Shown in pieces: positions 28,801 to 30,630 of a stretch of 64,000 bases of DNA. The stretch is taken from NCBI GenBank assembly GCA_964460435.1, contig CAYWRH010000001.1, positions 1-64,000 on the forward strand, in the 5' to 3' direction. Every line of letters starts with the position of its first letter. Position 1 is the first letter of the stretch. The notes beneath the pieces are model-generated. The model was not told where the DNA came from and ran no database searches. It was given only the letters and a program-made list of their open reading frames with translations. The position numbers and the translations under genes are program-made. Source of the DNA: JAAZBV01 sp964460435. Lineage in GTDB: Bacteria > Desulfobacterota > DSM-4660 > Desulfatiglandales > HGW-15.

Positions 28801-30048
28801 GGTAATGATATTATCTTTGGCGATCTCGGAAATATTATTTTTACAGGCGGGTTGCCGCTTCAGGCTATAAGCATGCCTTCACAACAGGGAGGAGATGATA
28901 TCATCTCAGGTGGTGATGGAAATGATATACTTATAGGCGGAGAGGGCAGTGACAAATTGTCCGGGGGTAATGGCATTGATATCCTCATTGGTGATAACGA
29001 CTTTATTCAATTCAGTAACGGAATACCTGTCAGGGTTGAGACAAGAGATACAGCCAATGGGGGCGCTGATATCTTTGATGGTGGCAAAGACACGGATATC
29101 ATCATTGGCGGTGAGGGCAGGGATATAGTCATTGGTAAAAATGCTGAGGATATCCTGATCAGCAGATATGGAAGGGTTATCCTTAAGGATTACAGGGTTA
29201 ACAGGGTTTACCCGCCTCAATATAATATGGCAGAAGCGGCATTTTCAAAAGCCGGAAGATCAACCTCTTCAGGAGAAAATATTATCGCCCCTTCTGACAG
29301 GTCTCTATTTATGCAGATTGAGAATCAAACAATTTCAGCAGGGACAGTCATTACCGGACAGGGAGAGTCGTTCGGGATGGATAGCTATTACAGCCATACC
29401 TCTATCGGAAATAGTCATGACCGGGGAAACGCCACTATTAAAACCGTAATCCTTTCTGATGGGTCAATTGAAAAGCGATATCCGAATGGCCTTATAGAAA
29501 TTATCAAACAGGATAATACAATAATAAGACATGCGCCTGACGGCAGAGAGGTTATGGTTCTCCCTGATGGAACCATTACCATAACCCTGCCTAATGGCGC
29601 CAAAACAATTAAAAACCCGGATGGATCATCAATAACAACCTATCCTGACGGAAGGATAATAAAGGTGCTGCCGGACGGGACGATTATTAACAGTTCAGCG
29701 GAGAATGAAGGAGCAGACCTGAGGCTGAAAAATTTGTTGTTGAGCGCAAGAAGGGATACGGACGGCCTCCCGGATATGGATAATAATCTCCCCACAGGCT
29801 TGAAAGCAAAAGAGATGCCTGATAGTCTGGATCAGAAAATAGATATTTCTGCAATGGTAGCAGGGCTGACCGGCTGGGGCGCATTATCAAACCAAAAAAT
29901 TGCAGAAGGAAAAATTATAAAAAAAGCACAATTCATGAATCTGGAAAGAAAGAACAGACTCAGGAAATTTATCAAATGGACTGATGGCTATCTTGATAAA
30001 AAAAATGGCAAAGAGTTGTCATATATCAAGAAAAAAGAGCTTAATTAG
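1828..30048 (+). CDS. giant LEPR-XLL / DUF4347 / RTX repeat protein (9,406 aa)
   Basis: One uninterrupted reading frame for a protein of roughly 0.9 MDa, almost certainly exported and probably an adhesin or matrix protein. From the N terminus it has: a LEPR-XLL segment (29-44); a DUF4347 domain (about 147-325); alanine/glycine/serine-rich beta repeats with lysine/glutamate-rich inserts (about 490-2640); a six-unit super-repeat (about 2850-4770); GSW..DGF modules (about 5490-6950); a short coiled coil (about 6280-6330); hemagglutinin-like beta-helix regions; RTX calcium-binding repeats (about 8630-9115); PDG repeats (about 9205-9290); and a basic tail. No classical signal peptide is visible; the basic N terminus plus LEPR-XLL presumably replaces it. 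Cysteine is very rare. Preservation of a 28-kb frame indicates selection for function. The adhesin role is inferred from repeats and neighbours; the substrate or target is unknown. Confidence 0.95.
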   Translation: MSHLKKLTRKLKIFTGKNSVKKTPERRRMLFETLEKRLLLSADPLSASQQLQEDKLFINSPIPAAEVEQLSNEALNNVSDSDNVKAGISSSEAEIFAGNKDENRSISEGIPPLEGTEAISASYSPAFSKENISVQLSYLLSEDSGRQLVIIDPSVPEYEALINRIFEDNPGGKESSDIKADDSSKTSFEIIILDPDKDGIEQITETLGQYQDIEAVHIISHGASGMMRIGNSIVDRSSLEEHSESLRVWQQSLTENGDILLYGCNIADGELGIGFITELSRQTGADVAASINATGTSGRDGDWILEYREGSIESALLFQNRNMSGYYHLLADINVNGTDSNDTIIIDFGSLTITGGAGSYSLNTSDSYLIKGLSGNDTLIIQGTTGGDAINITSSGISINGTTYSILLNSTSSLENITINGGDGKDVITISDNLLLAGVNLNIGSETINVNNSIDTGTGAINLTAAATDNSLFGDARAHIIINNATLNAGQINIIAESGVTAEASLELRLPVDVALINVTSEAIVSITGASRLAATGNMSINASSIVETTARSLASMNGSVSADAAVATSIVNGSAAVRVTDSSAFNAGGEININAQNTRTVTTVADGTAGGSTAAGGSVAVTTVTGDTEAYLSENASVENAGSISIQTKKLDTITTSAKSTSGGASESGGATKTEKALKDNKAETSEGAVTIAGAVAVSTLSGNTRAYIDSSQSIITTGLLSLKSLDNSDASAKADGGTVGSAAVGVGAGVAINIADINNEAYLGGGGTITAANININALMAEKNSENTLVDTISSEAVSGANGGTVGIAGALAMGVLDVTNRAEIRSGSHVIITGGGAVSLSAENTTVNTVKAEPANEGATAGSVGIGASVALNIANASTRAEIADTAVLTGADDVTLKATSDNTALTTAKAGGAATGGSGVGIGGAIATSVVNNETVTIIGEGTPLIITGDLKSEAQHTGSTTTSADGSAGGSSAGIGVALGLNVVNDISTSTNERNIAAGGDVMFGAYNAGASSAVAKASAAGAKEEDESDPEKDKGVDKKIAAERGLADKKAGETGTKGTGGSQDTPKAETSEGGVSVAAAIGVNIAKSTAQAYIPNNRTVTSGGMVTLSASNNTDATAKADGSATSASGGVSIGAAVAINLTSAVNEAYVGTGSTINARWLTVEAKKRSVSGDTIGKIGAEAISGASGGKLGIAGSLALNMADSRNEAMIKEGSTVTLSGGDVKVFAEGSTESTVLATAKGASVAPEDKVEAAGDTALITLDTKIGTGAGEFNLTAAGAGTGDLLFKLRNGKSFVVVLNGATTVREVIEKINNAGNNKGQLIASFDEAKQQFVMTDTTTPADPVISASTSVTQTGSPVFYRRNGGTAVASPINDYSEELKFALRVGTDNERVFVTVESKEYLGTADECRKAWLADIKKAIKDAMVDAGQLEASDAAVVDVKFIGNQLIFDSSETMTIWTDTQTASVKKFKVEAVGSAKAITQLGLDATTVNAEGSVMTGGKVKAVSADAVARKTFDAGAKVEASADTIELGEKHALKTGDAVVYNKGEAANTVIGGLTDGTIYYVITDGTTKVKLATSEANAKAGTAINLTSTGTGTQSLTVESAAPASGGGNLGIGASVALNISNNTSAAKIENSAIITGTINDISLSAESDTKAVTTSTAGGAAKGGSGAGIGGAISIAVSNNDTTAYAGSGQLLDIDGDFSAKASHTGVTETKADGEASGGAAAIGVALGLNIVTDSAISTTDRVIDSAGDMKFEASNITTSSSSAKASAKGAEGEKEGGGSSENVDKKVGDQRKLADDKAQETGKKGTGSAAETPKAETSDGSVSVAAAIGVNITLSESRAFIPSNGHVVSGGTLTLNASNNTDAKADADGSAVDPDNTSVGIGAAIAINYSDVANRAYVGAGADIDTNGLVVKADMAGDEKSIDLSKVSLTRDSINLGDDHGVQTGDKIVYDNGGGTSIGGLVNGQTYYAVLDDTISFNIIPYDIDDLGVNELNTFRDAMAKVGVDINTIGGAINYTDNWIDLGADHFLKDGDLVIYSKGNILNSGPIGGLKEGATYKVDVDENNPTRIKLLDPDTGEVMDLKFSSENISFFDHKFTIVNPVAVKLAATPEDVLNGKTIELTPGAAGDSQKLIEKSHSFGANAVSGAGASNVGVAGSLALNVVTNHTEAVIESLATVDTGIGNISITAENSQNDSAKAASKVTGGKVGVGASVALNVLPLNVINAEIKDNSAITGGNDLIIKSESEHAIFTTVKAGAAGGTAVSPAVAVAFANDYTTARLGAGDISQIDITGNAIIKANHTGTAHTIADASVAGEKVALGAAVGLNILLDSTIATVERDVSVDGSFTIVANTGQLSIVDVTASAKGNKSNDETREGEAAPRDSDAEAQAQANAATGGTKTLPKANDNLATANDKSLEKSGDQNGKNGTGSSSVGIAAGIGVNWVISDNKASIAEDIHVIAGGAFEVKAESETDLTTKVTGAAISFDSTTGVGAAVGLNVGMVTNEAIIGSNAVIDADNISIQAVTTDDKTNDFTVWALAVGGGKDNGVAGSAGINVMVMDTEASTGTGATLKSTGNIDIDAENDLSYQNIAGGGGVGKKAGVGVAVAANIITMNTDAYLGDDTDSDAGEVTSINADSSITPVELVIPGMTSLGFGVSSIAAGGGVSTSSEGKAAVGGSAVVDVVIQNTHAYAGEGVEINTDPALIAGANQSVVIDAKSLTRIINGAGGLAVAFGGTGVGIGLDVGVIIKDTSAFIEKSATVKADKAVTVNAASTEDVTSVAVSAGVSRENGVAGSLAVFVLTADTRAVIDGEPGKIATVEAGGNVTLSATDTSSINTIAFTVAATGKTGVGAAGSINVITNNVVAEVSGAVIDSEGDVSIMATSTLIIRSLGIGVSGSGENAVAINASGNAVANSVKALISDGSLVTAEGDVLLSARDEAGFIIPAWMIDKGVQEELNASLEDSPIDLKSSILALNVSVAGSGQKAVGVALMGNVVTNDIATEISGSTVKAGVNEIGTIVNTDGDVSLDAYSKAGILAVTVGVGASGDLAVQGTGFGNVITNKTEALISSSSNVQSTDDITIDSEDDSSIKSIGLSIAASGSNAIGAIVGANVITNSVTAEIAGSSVESGDKLEVKALSDSDIMAFTGGVAASGSTAVLVSLSGNVITNSTRAIISDQVINNVNHRSDIDAGGAVDISARDSSTIDSLAFGVSGSGSTAVGLGIGANVITNTIESLVIGSDLDTGSTLDLASESSSIIRTLAIGVSGSGSIAVQVTAMGNVVANSVTASIEGGSVVTAAGDITITAKDIAPSIIPDWIVPADRADDLTKALDGTPVDLDANILSVMVSVAASGSVAVNAALVGNIIANNVTAEISGSDVESTGGLIDLDALSKAGIIGLTVGVAGSGSVAVNATGYGNVITNRIESSVTGGSHVTADDLIDITAMDSSQIRSLGISVAGSGAVSAGALLAANVVANTVIANIAGSTVESGSTLNIEAENNSDILGLTAGVAGSGAASVLLSLSANVISNTTEAGITSGAGLVHEFTLDDAASNDKKKDFIPANAVNINNDSIYIGTGHGLVTGDAVIYSNEGGKTINGLKDGETYYVIVDDPASGIVRLAISKDDARIGKSIDLKDTGTAGKNGYQSLTFRSRYGKKQFDPLSKVDLDNNTIFVGPDHGFKTGDAIIYGTGGGSAIGGLTDGETYYVIVDDPASGNIRISYTKAQAINGQAIDLTDNALTASNVNNVGAVTVSAKDSSEINTLAIGVSATGGGAVGVALAANVITNTVGTMIEGTTLETGATLDLTSESSSIIRTLAIGVSGSGGFAAQVTAMGNVIANNTSAVISGSEITAEGDININANDIAPTMIPLMDAVGSYITDAKTAQALKDGLSGTPFDPTANIISLMVSVAGTGGVAVNGAFTGNIISNNIEALIHDSKVVSDTGIIELDTESRAGILALTVGVAGSGAVAVNATGFGNVINNSVSSCITGGSEVITGSPAGDIKLDAKDTSLIRSAAISVAGTGGIAAGALIGANVITNSVITEISSSTVESGSKLELTSENKSSILGLSVGVAASGAGAGILSLTGNVITNTTRAAITGEETSRSDIDATGAINLTANDTSEINTLAIGVAGTGGGAVGAALAANVIINSAETLINNSDVDTDSTLIMDSSNSSIIRTLAIGVSGSGGFAVQVSAMGNVISNDTSSIITGSTVTANGDITIKAEEKSPTMIPLMDAVGSFIKDAKTKNSLQSALSDTPFSLSANIVSMLINVAGSGAVAVSGAFTGNVITNSITTGITDSTVTSETGGISQTSLSNAGIASISVGVGGSGIAAVSAIAFGNTITNRVESIVSDASILDAAGEITVSASDKSTIRSVGLSIAASGGVAASIIGAVNFITNTVTAEISGSTISDGTNLNVKALSDSNIYSFTGGVAASGAVAAQLSLSGNIITNTVTSKIKDSHAELTGTANLLSTDCSTIDSISVGVSASGAAAAGAAMSENRIENRLNAGIEGSYVEAGSDIKAISKSASVIRSLAAGLSGAGGVSGAASVTLNQIRNSISAFATGSTLIATNGEIIIKALDSADNASDYMSGMTMPGNVSSSLNSKLSATEHASAANILSFAGSIGGAGLAAGAAAVSDNDIQNNVTAKITDSDVTSNTSDITVSAESESKIVSMSLGIGAAGGIALSASATNNEIENTIDASISGECAVSAGDDISVKATDKSEIDSIALSLAGAIGAAIGGVTVSNNIDNDVSAKVYGTSGSKKNSINRANDLNIYAKGTYSIKGSSLGANLGIVAAGASDVDSTIAGSVNSYIGGFTDIGKDADNVNDIYIDAISDADILSKTAAVSAGIGGGSANNAKSVIKPEINGYIAHNTAIDVTGNIAVNAESTSKSYATTTGVNAGAAAVGSSKSVSKISPIINAYAGGDITAQNISIKGSHKLPSSGYSTYAISTGSAGALVGVDATTSEVEAKSTVNSYVLKDASLNISGTTLINADNNTLQYSEANSNTGGLIALGFNKSTVFSSTVTHAYIEGDVTITGESLDISATGIDNNNVYVKAGSGGLVAGSASNGKTTSNSATRVDIATGTGTKIDVGGNFKAKAEHNTLFRADSNSITAALVGGSGANVTNDVTSDVNLVFGPGVDINAGAIDVDANNIITKVSDGYNVVAGSGGLAGGPAASSVTTITDRTKIIVQDGADIEVDGDRHHPGAMTFDSKNMLYATDKVKLDSGGAIAIALAKSVIINNVNTNEIIIGDARLTGVGSINISASSTANVQAQANSNTYGVAGAAQGESYSSVHADNRVTIGNNAEIDALGDISLNAGAGNNFYVKANTDLWNKTALPIDTDPKAHGEIVQSNLVDIKSGAYIGSAADVHLNADKGYYYAYGAGVGTDLYREILAAIANFFGSIFGAKPVSLKIVKDSYKEAASADVRVDGTVRAGKNNIQELIISNTDEQYAPIMMTDQGGGMPLLTFALNGAEDDAITRSNGSWIKDGFEAGQYIGIYGSTGNDGVYRIKSVSETTLVLADNLVFNRDSESADLFAVTSSIGTRPIVLSGTPAITFNRTNSTLTRAAGSWVADGFEVGQYINVSGTASNNGIYRILSINDTTGTITVTGSKLRNEDNVQAAITAQAIQSTASSARMTGNPVLDYIPRRAVIERDDGGSWIDDGFVAGRNIVIDSVNYSVVQVTAERLYLAESYNVEPHASTGKTVSSVIGQTTADMAFVPEQLAANAEIGWSGGNWESQGIAAGDVIRISGADLSANNATVTITQVDGSVIRLANGSGIVDDAESSSNITVQKDVTVLPGVQLIFTPEVKTGEVITSRATIERSSGSWLTAGFRAGQTITISGAGANNGPYTIHSVTDSIITLADNSTVTSTTDTDGALFTIGFTISSNVSFTAQREHEDAKIINLSGNWSSDYRANQQVTITGADITGNNGSYTILSVAGNTMSITGALTLDMVDNGAQTTATVTASTVTDITWSVDSARIERSSGSWINDGFAANQNIVIKGSDSNDGDYVIDSVTATAIHLKSGFDLTFNDTNTNTVTTIQTPAAKVVQVANGEEVSFIKGVDGGNDKIELAVGSEWSEFGFATGQYIRVTGSVNGNNGLYKIALATGRTLVLATGYDSFNADETYTVSSEKNVIGIAPKSINQVVSLTAGTGLTLTVADNSITRATGDWAAEGFQANQYIILRGTSWGNDGTYRIQAITNEGKTLVLDGTYRLQDNETSAGIKIYAAPVKPGTISDLIYRTAGVDAPMVIKADLAEALRRDIERLEQDKKNYGGDAKALAGIDAQIDQLKYQAAELGLLGPDGSIVGNMEVTYIVAPYIEARGGDIIISGDTLSGSGKLDAPGDTRISVINHSPYYLRISEGLTVLDLGGNITFNGARIYSNSDIQARNRSGRIAQFSSIITDKNSSDPLIEIRNTYNPPPTGLLASAPPPDIEILGAAITNAAGTVRIINKEGSIFIKDDKSTTPETRTAIKAKTVDIRAGKDVVIATDTQHVGADPAVIWDDLATASDSSQKFNPDGTEYSGGANWSGSNTAHRAQNGAIIAGNNVFITARVLNINGPIQSGNAERTLILLDSSPVSGGGTLAQKIASLETAGKSEWITLADSDIEVFYNHETNRIIIDNVTVDGGLIKLTGYILATDTDGLLKIMDGFGKITINNQSSWDIDVQSIKTGEDDELILTGNSWRVTGADMLVTGRDWITLKDNGASEPDTITRQTGSFLLDGFYKGQKILITGSQQGNNGVFTIDRVEDKVITLSAGDNLTTEFRDNLSFEISGSWITLSDTGAHDTISRSTGSWITDGFYVGQSIRIINSANGNNGTYLIKSLDDLNIVLEGGNLNAEVSTSSTLEVVGNWITFSHTADSDTITRNAGSWIEEGYRAGQTIVIANSTHNNGEYKIVQVTEKALVLDSTAFLINETNTSSALVIRGMGNGIEGKVMITDTAYNVVSAPDVYKPLTTTYTRVGNSIQITSNDIENLYSGSSSIVDDRNAIYQPVPGQRYYWVTGYSETSVLTEQWTSSSFWGINYANGQSRSYYNYVDPQPVNLEPEANFVEAEKDGTTDTGYAYEFRTIGAPVIYTRDWVTTSGWWIFSTKTYHLERITYVGRTNYDYHSVKADYPVKIEFMGYETGSVDITSKNDINLTGIISNLSGPTTIISENSSINQLEDLAIIRAENITLEADNGSIGTQERATIRRNSGKWTEEGYDAGDIIRFTAGLGENNNKDFVIYSVTDDTITLVTGSGLVTMTDNDGFTLYNVTDDTTREYNIDPPVIKAVGEHYKSVRTDLSGGVLRASADGLIAIEEIEGKLTIGGVISANDDVALVSEGGIFAADSSSVIAGDNIHLTSVTGALGTSALNLRINTNNDNNYNDDTKSDSITAYAFNDIYLNEISGDLRVVTVESLDGDVNITVENGNLIDVNTIERKDVRTEAELAQLWDEMNLINNDGSETLDAYKGLKTREYNTYWGYRTGGVIYIDSISQISGATITFDSDHGLKTGDALLYRVMEGDTITGLNNKQTYYAIVVDSKTIRLADSIAHAGAGQAINISAPLADARFSLTNMLPYDPGFKVTMTDAQREAYKDQLGWDDSRIDLEELKRTQEFHELHNRYSVLGDTYNPDWQYDTSNTGYDPSFTPAQAVDNTNDTINIGINLYATGTGVVYSANGGSKIRYLEKGEWEELAEDKIYYIIKADSGNPEIIRLADSLENANLGIYLDIDASAATGTGHRLSDVDALAIGSSWTEDQLKYSLGAGWLKETTDTETRIEASNLIGKNIVINASGSIGHFMDEQIIPISNGDLESGGTLIELSKEDKAALAGAERADLISIKSDTNTISFGTLHDLESGAPVIFGPSGNMGVGGIQGVTDGVTYYARVIDDFTIQLFDSAAHARGEGDTGLINILRSEARIVQREDIDFTSGGRVTEISIYTSEGDMGGGGTPVILTDYENDLINATEPEDITVIDSAFNTIKFGVAHNLTSGTPVNFGPFGTFTISNISGVIDGEIYYARVVDAFTIKLFDTEKNALGSDDTGIIDITRSEIKIIEQQQTEAGIDIKAGKFIFIGSESDVNIISIQAGPDVNPNGEIRLKTKGGIYSSSASAGTNIRGGDLFLESGREGIGLNGAPVTIDLAPGAKLTARANNGIFIHEVNGDMHVDTIFSRKRIDLISDRSILDAFDGDYLNIRTEELNLYAGENIGSKNGGTINYFDINLYPGGILNAHAGGDIYLSETDGDMEIGTIVSTGGDVTLRAMASLLDAENDLQADVAGNNINLEARYGAIGISGNDLDIDSAFSGTGSLISNSALNGYITETDGDLGLYQVSTGLDYTAFIGSGASIYNARLDDEDNIISGSAWLFADRNIGSGLKTINTTIGHLEGRSVHGSIWLINQGHLIVGGVTENDGIRAEGRIEITAHSPMTVTESIEAGDIILTTEDNSDADHLTVQAGVNVISTAGSILLRAGDNLIIENGATVHAANTVELYVDFGNADPGFGVVLELMGMVTGGMVRITGNSDNDIIPLIYAVSPTVINTLDGNDFIRLGSNADPDSNINGNIRNILRLVDIDGGPGYDSLYLDTTGEFDGVSGTVTGDTITGFNMGADGLVQYIRIENLNLNTGSGNDVVNIQSTAAGNIAAIYTGAGDDTVNISSDAPANLGNLDGINGLINIDAESGDNTLNISDAGSEVADTNAVITDSSVSGMSPADINFTAANGTFVGGINIIFGRGADVISIEGIRSDSLTAVSGNEGNDIFTIKETVVSGRLEVHGDEGNDRIDASATPAGAELVIIGGANDDTLYGGEGDDVIFGDEVTVVRDTDYSIIRVESDRFGSGGNDIIAGNDGNDILVGGNGEDDISGNNGSDYIIGDNGNIEITDGIVTRMESTDTDETFTGDDYIDAGDGNNYVIAGGSNDTVTGGSGDDYVIGDHGTLIFTDAGNLAEIATRLNDLGGDDVIDLGDGNNIAIAGQGNDTITAGAGNDIIFGDLGNIIFTGGLPLQAISMPSQQGGDDIISGGDGNDILIGGEGSDKLSGGNGIDILIGDNDFIQFSNGIPVRVETRDTANGGADIFDGGKDTDIIIGGEGRDIVIGKNAEDILISRYGRVILKDYRVNRVYPPQYNMAEAAFSKAGRSTSSGENIIAPSDRSLFMQIENQTISAGTVITGQGESFGMDSYYSHTSIGNSHDRGNATIKTVILSDGSIEKRYPNGLIEIIKQDNTIIRHAPDGREVMVLPDGTITITLPNGAKTIKNPDGSSITTYPDGRIIKVLPDGTIINSSAENEGADLRLKNLLLSARRDTDGLPDMDNNLPTGLKAKEMPDSLDQKIDISAMVAGLTGWGALSNQKIAEGKIIKKAQFMNLERKNRLRKFIKWTDGYLDKKNGKELSYIKKKELN
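1912..1959 (+). other. LEPR-XLL N-terminal segment
   Basis: Residues 29-44 read MLFETLEKRLLLSADP, a clear variant of the LEPR-x-LLSADP motif found near the N terminus of very large repetitive bacterial proteins. It follows a strongly basic stretch (LTRKLKIF, then RRR). Family knowledge suggests a sorting tag; in this operon its likely reader is the SecA-like/HlyD/M50 set, which is inference. Confidence 0.85.
2266..2802 (+). other. DUF4347 domain with His/Cys pair
   Basis: Residues about 147-325 match the DUF4347 pattern: VHIISHGASG with His221, LLYGCNIADG with Cys264, then TGADVAAS and the DGDWILEY end. The SHG plus GC arrangement resembles the catalytic His and Cys of caspase-like (clan CD) and CHAT folds. 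Whether it cleaves anything, including the protein itself, is not shown by sequence. Confidence 0.8.
3300..9760 (+). repeat. Ala/Gly/Ser-rich beta repeats with charged inserts
   Basis: Roughly residues 490-2640 repeat a pattern of a glycine/alanine run such as VGIGASVALNI, a T/N-x-A strand, then a turn such as GGDVKV. A larger block recurs in which a lysine/glutamate-rich, non-beta insert precedes a conserved KAETS-(E/D)G-x-VS(V/I)AAAIGVNI segment. The inserts lie near 3,835, 4,905, 7,160 and 8,945. Nucleotide similarity between copies is only moderate, so they are not recent duplicates. Confidence 0.75.
6415..8230 (+). repeat. HGLxTGDAVxY modules, first cluster (3 copies)
   Basis: Three copies of a module of about 70-80 residues begin near 6,415, 7,655 and 7,905. 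The core is an I-x-(L/I)G start, then H-(A/G/F)-(L/V)-x-(T/D)GD, a (V/I)-x-Y strand, an I-GGL turn and a TYY or TYK strand. The third is the most diverged. They interrupt the alanine/glycine-rich repeats. Confidence 0.7.
10380..16130 (+). repeat. six-unit super-repeat (about 1.1 kb, five copies)
   Basis: The basic unit is about 53-55 residues: a strand plus GVAGSG-type glycine loop, a GNVITN-type asparagine turn, then an I-x-GS-x-V turn. Six distinct units plus a linker of about 40 residues form a block of about 365-370 residues. The linker, starting with a PSIIPDW- or PTMIPLMD-like motif, recurs near 10,683, 11,795, 13,456, 14,546 and 15,630. The one longer spacing (10,683 to 11,795 is 1.1 kb, but 11,795 to 13,456 is 1.66 kb) is explained by a two-module insertion at 12,545-13,080. 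Confidence 0.8.
12545..13080 (+). repeat. HGLxTGDAVxY modules, second cluster (2 copies)
   Basis: Two adjacent copies (near 12,545 and 12,855) share long nearly identical stretches, for example DGETYYVIVDDPASG in both, and are close at the DNA level too. They sit inside one copy of the six-unit super-repeat, which points to a relatively recent duplication and insertion. Confidence 0.75.
18290..22690 (+). repeat. GSWxxDGFxxGQ modules (12 copies, 13th near 23,470)
   Basis: About 75-90 residues per module, with the core (T/E)R-x-x-GSW-x-x-(D/E)GF-x-x-(G/N)Q-x-I-x-I-x-G, then NNG-x-Y-x-I-x-SV and a closing L-x-L strand. Copies start near 18,309, 18,570, 18,845, 19,075, 19,350, 19,590, 19,835, 20,100, 20,380, 22,035, 22,265 and 22,495, and another lies near 23,470. 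A coiled-coil and hemagglutinin-like stretch (20,650-21,990) separates the first nine from the rest. Confidence 0.8.
24335..26000 (+). repeat. HGLxTGDAVxY modules, third cluster (4 copies)
   Basis: Copies near 24,335, 24,815, 25,385 and 25,785. The first keeps DHGLKTGDALLYR. The last two are a sub-type with a SG-x-PV-x-FGP core and a YYARV strand, ending in a TG(L/I)I(N/D)I strand. They link the beta-rich core to the RTX end of the giant protein. Confidence 0.7.
27720..29180 (+). repeat. RTX (hemolysin-type) calcium-binding repeats
   Basis: Residues about 8630-9115 contain many GGxGxDxhx nonapeptides (for example GGEGDDVIFG, GGNGEDDISG, GGDGNDILIGG), which bind calcium in beta-roll folds. 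They are grouped into about six supermodules of about 58 residues, each closing with a GD-x-G-x-I-x-F hairpin (near 28,293, 28,471, 28,645, 28,822, 28,995 and a final RYGRVILKD near 29,165). Such repeats usually fold only after export, in outside calcium. Confidence 0.9.
29440..29700 (+). repeat. C-terminal PDG repeats (G-box-like sheet)
   Basis: About eight tandem units of 9-11 residues with the core (Y/L/N/A)P(D/N)G followed by a short strand, such as RYPNGLIEII, APDGREVMV, LPDGTITITL, YPDGRIIKV. The pattern resembles the TCP10/CPAP G-box single-layer sheet. Only a basic tail of about 115 residues follows it. Confidence 0.7.
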
Positions 30049-30049
30049 A

Positions 30050-30078
30050 TTAACCTGAAAATGGTTATGATACATAAT
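30050..30078 (+). promoter_or_regulatory. candidate internal sigma-70 promoter before DUF3467 gene
   Basis: TTAACC, a 17-bp spacer and CATAAT just after the giant gene. The -35 matches consensus at 4 of 6 positions and the -10 at 5 of 6. It could let the export genes be transcribed without traversing 28 kb. Confidence 0.3.
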
Positions 30079-30119
30079 CAAATATTATAGATAAAACAGA
30101 AAAATAATAAGGAGAAATT

Positions 30120-30443
30120 ATGGCTACTAAACAAGAGGAAAAGATGGAAGATGTAAAGGATGATAAAAAGGCAGTGGCAACACAGACACTGCGCTGGGAT
30201 GACTCGAAGATGACGAGCACCTATGCAAACGTGTGCAATGTATCCAGCACACGTGAAGAGGTTACAATGCTGTTTGGAACAAACCAGAGCTGGCACACAG
30301 GTCAGTCTGAGCTGACTGTTCAGCTTACAAACCGTATCATACTGAACCCCTTTGCAGCAAAAAGGCTTGCCATACTGCTGGGTAACATCTTAAGAGAATA
30401 CGAGGCGCGTTTTGGTGAACTGAAGATTGATATCCAGAAATAA
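30120..30443 (+). CDS. DUF3467 family small protein
   Basis: A 107-residue soluble protein with an acidic and lysine-rich N-terminal tail (1-25) and a DUF3467 domain (about 28-103). It has the family signature of a strand with an NRI-x-(L/M)-x-P element followed by AKRLAILLGNILREYEARFG. An AAGGAGA ribosome-binding site lies 7 bases before the ATG, so it should be well translated. No signal peptide or membrane segment is present, so it should be cytosolic. The biochemical role of DUF3467 is not known to me. Its place directly after the giant substrate gene and before the export genes suggests a chaperone or targeting factor for the giant protein, much as SecB serves SecA; that is inference from context only. 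Confidence 0.8.
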   Translation: MATKQEEKMEDVKDDKKAVATQTLRWDDSKMTSTYANVCNVSSTREEVTMLFGTNQSWHTGQSELTVQLTNRIILNPFAAKRLAILLGNILREYEARFGELKIDIQK

Positions 30444-30478
30444 CATTCAACTAAAAATTGTAGTTTTTGGATTTCCAT

Positions 30479-30504
30479 CCTCCGTAGCAGACATGTTGCG
30501 GAGG
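30479..30504 (+). other. 11-bp RNA hairpin between DUF3467 and the export genes
   Basis: CCTCCGTAGCA and TGTTGCGGAGG pair completely at the RNA level (two G-U wobbles) around a GACA loop. No T-run follows, so it is not a typical intrinsic terminator. It may be a processing or mRNA-stability element that sets different levels for the DUF3467 gene and the downstream genes. The rest of the 187-bp gap holds TCAGC/GCTGA-rich sequence that looks like a dispersed repeat. Confidence 0.5.
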
Positions 30505-30630
30505 AGGGGCAATAGGCCAGCCTTTAGCCCTCAGCGTTCAGTTAAGGCATTCAAAACTGACAGTTGGCTGCCGGCTGATCGCTGACTGCTGAAAGTTACA
30601 ACCAGAATTTGATTTTCTACCGGATCTGCT

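Noticed and set aside
30479..30504. Intrinsic terminator after the DUF3467 gene
   Set aside because: The stem is strong but no run of T follows, and the downstream genes appear to belong to the same operon.
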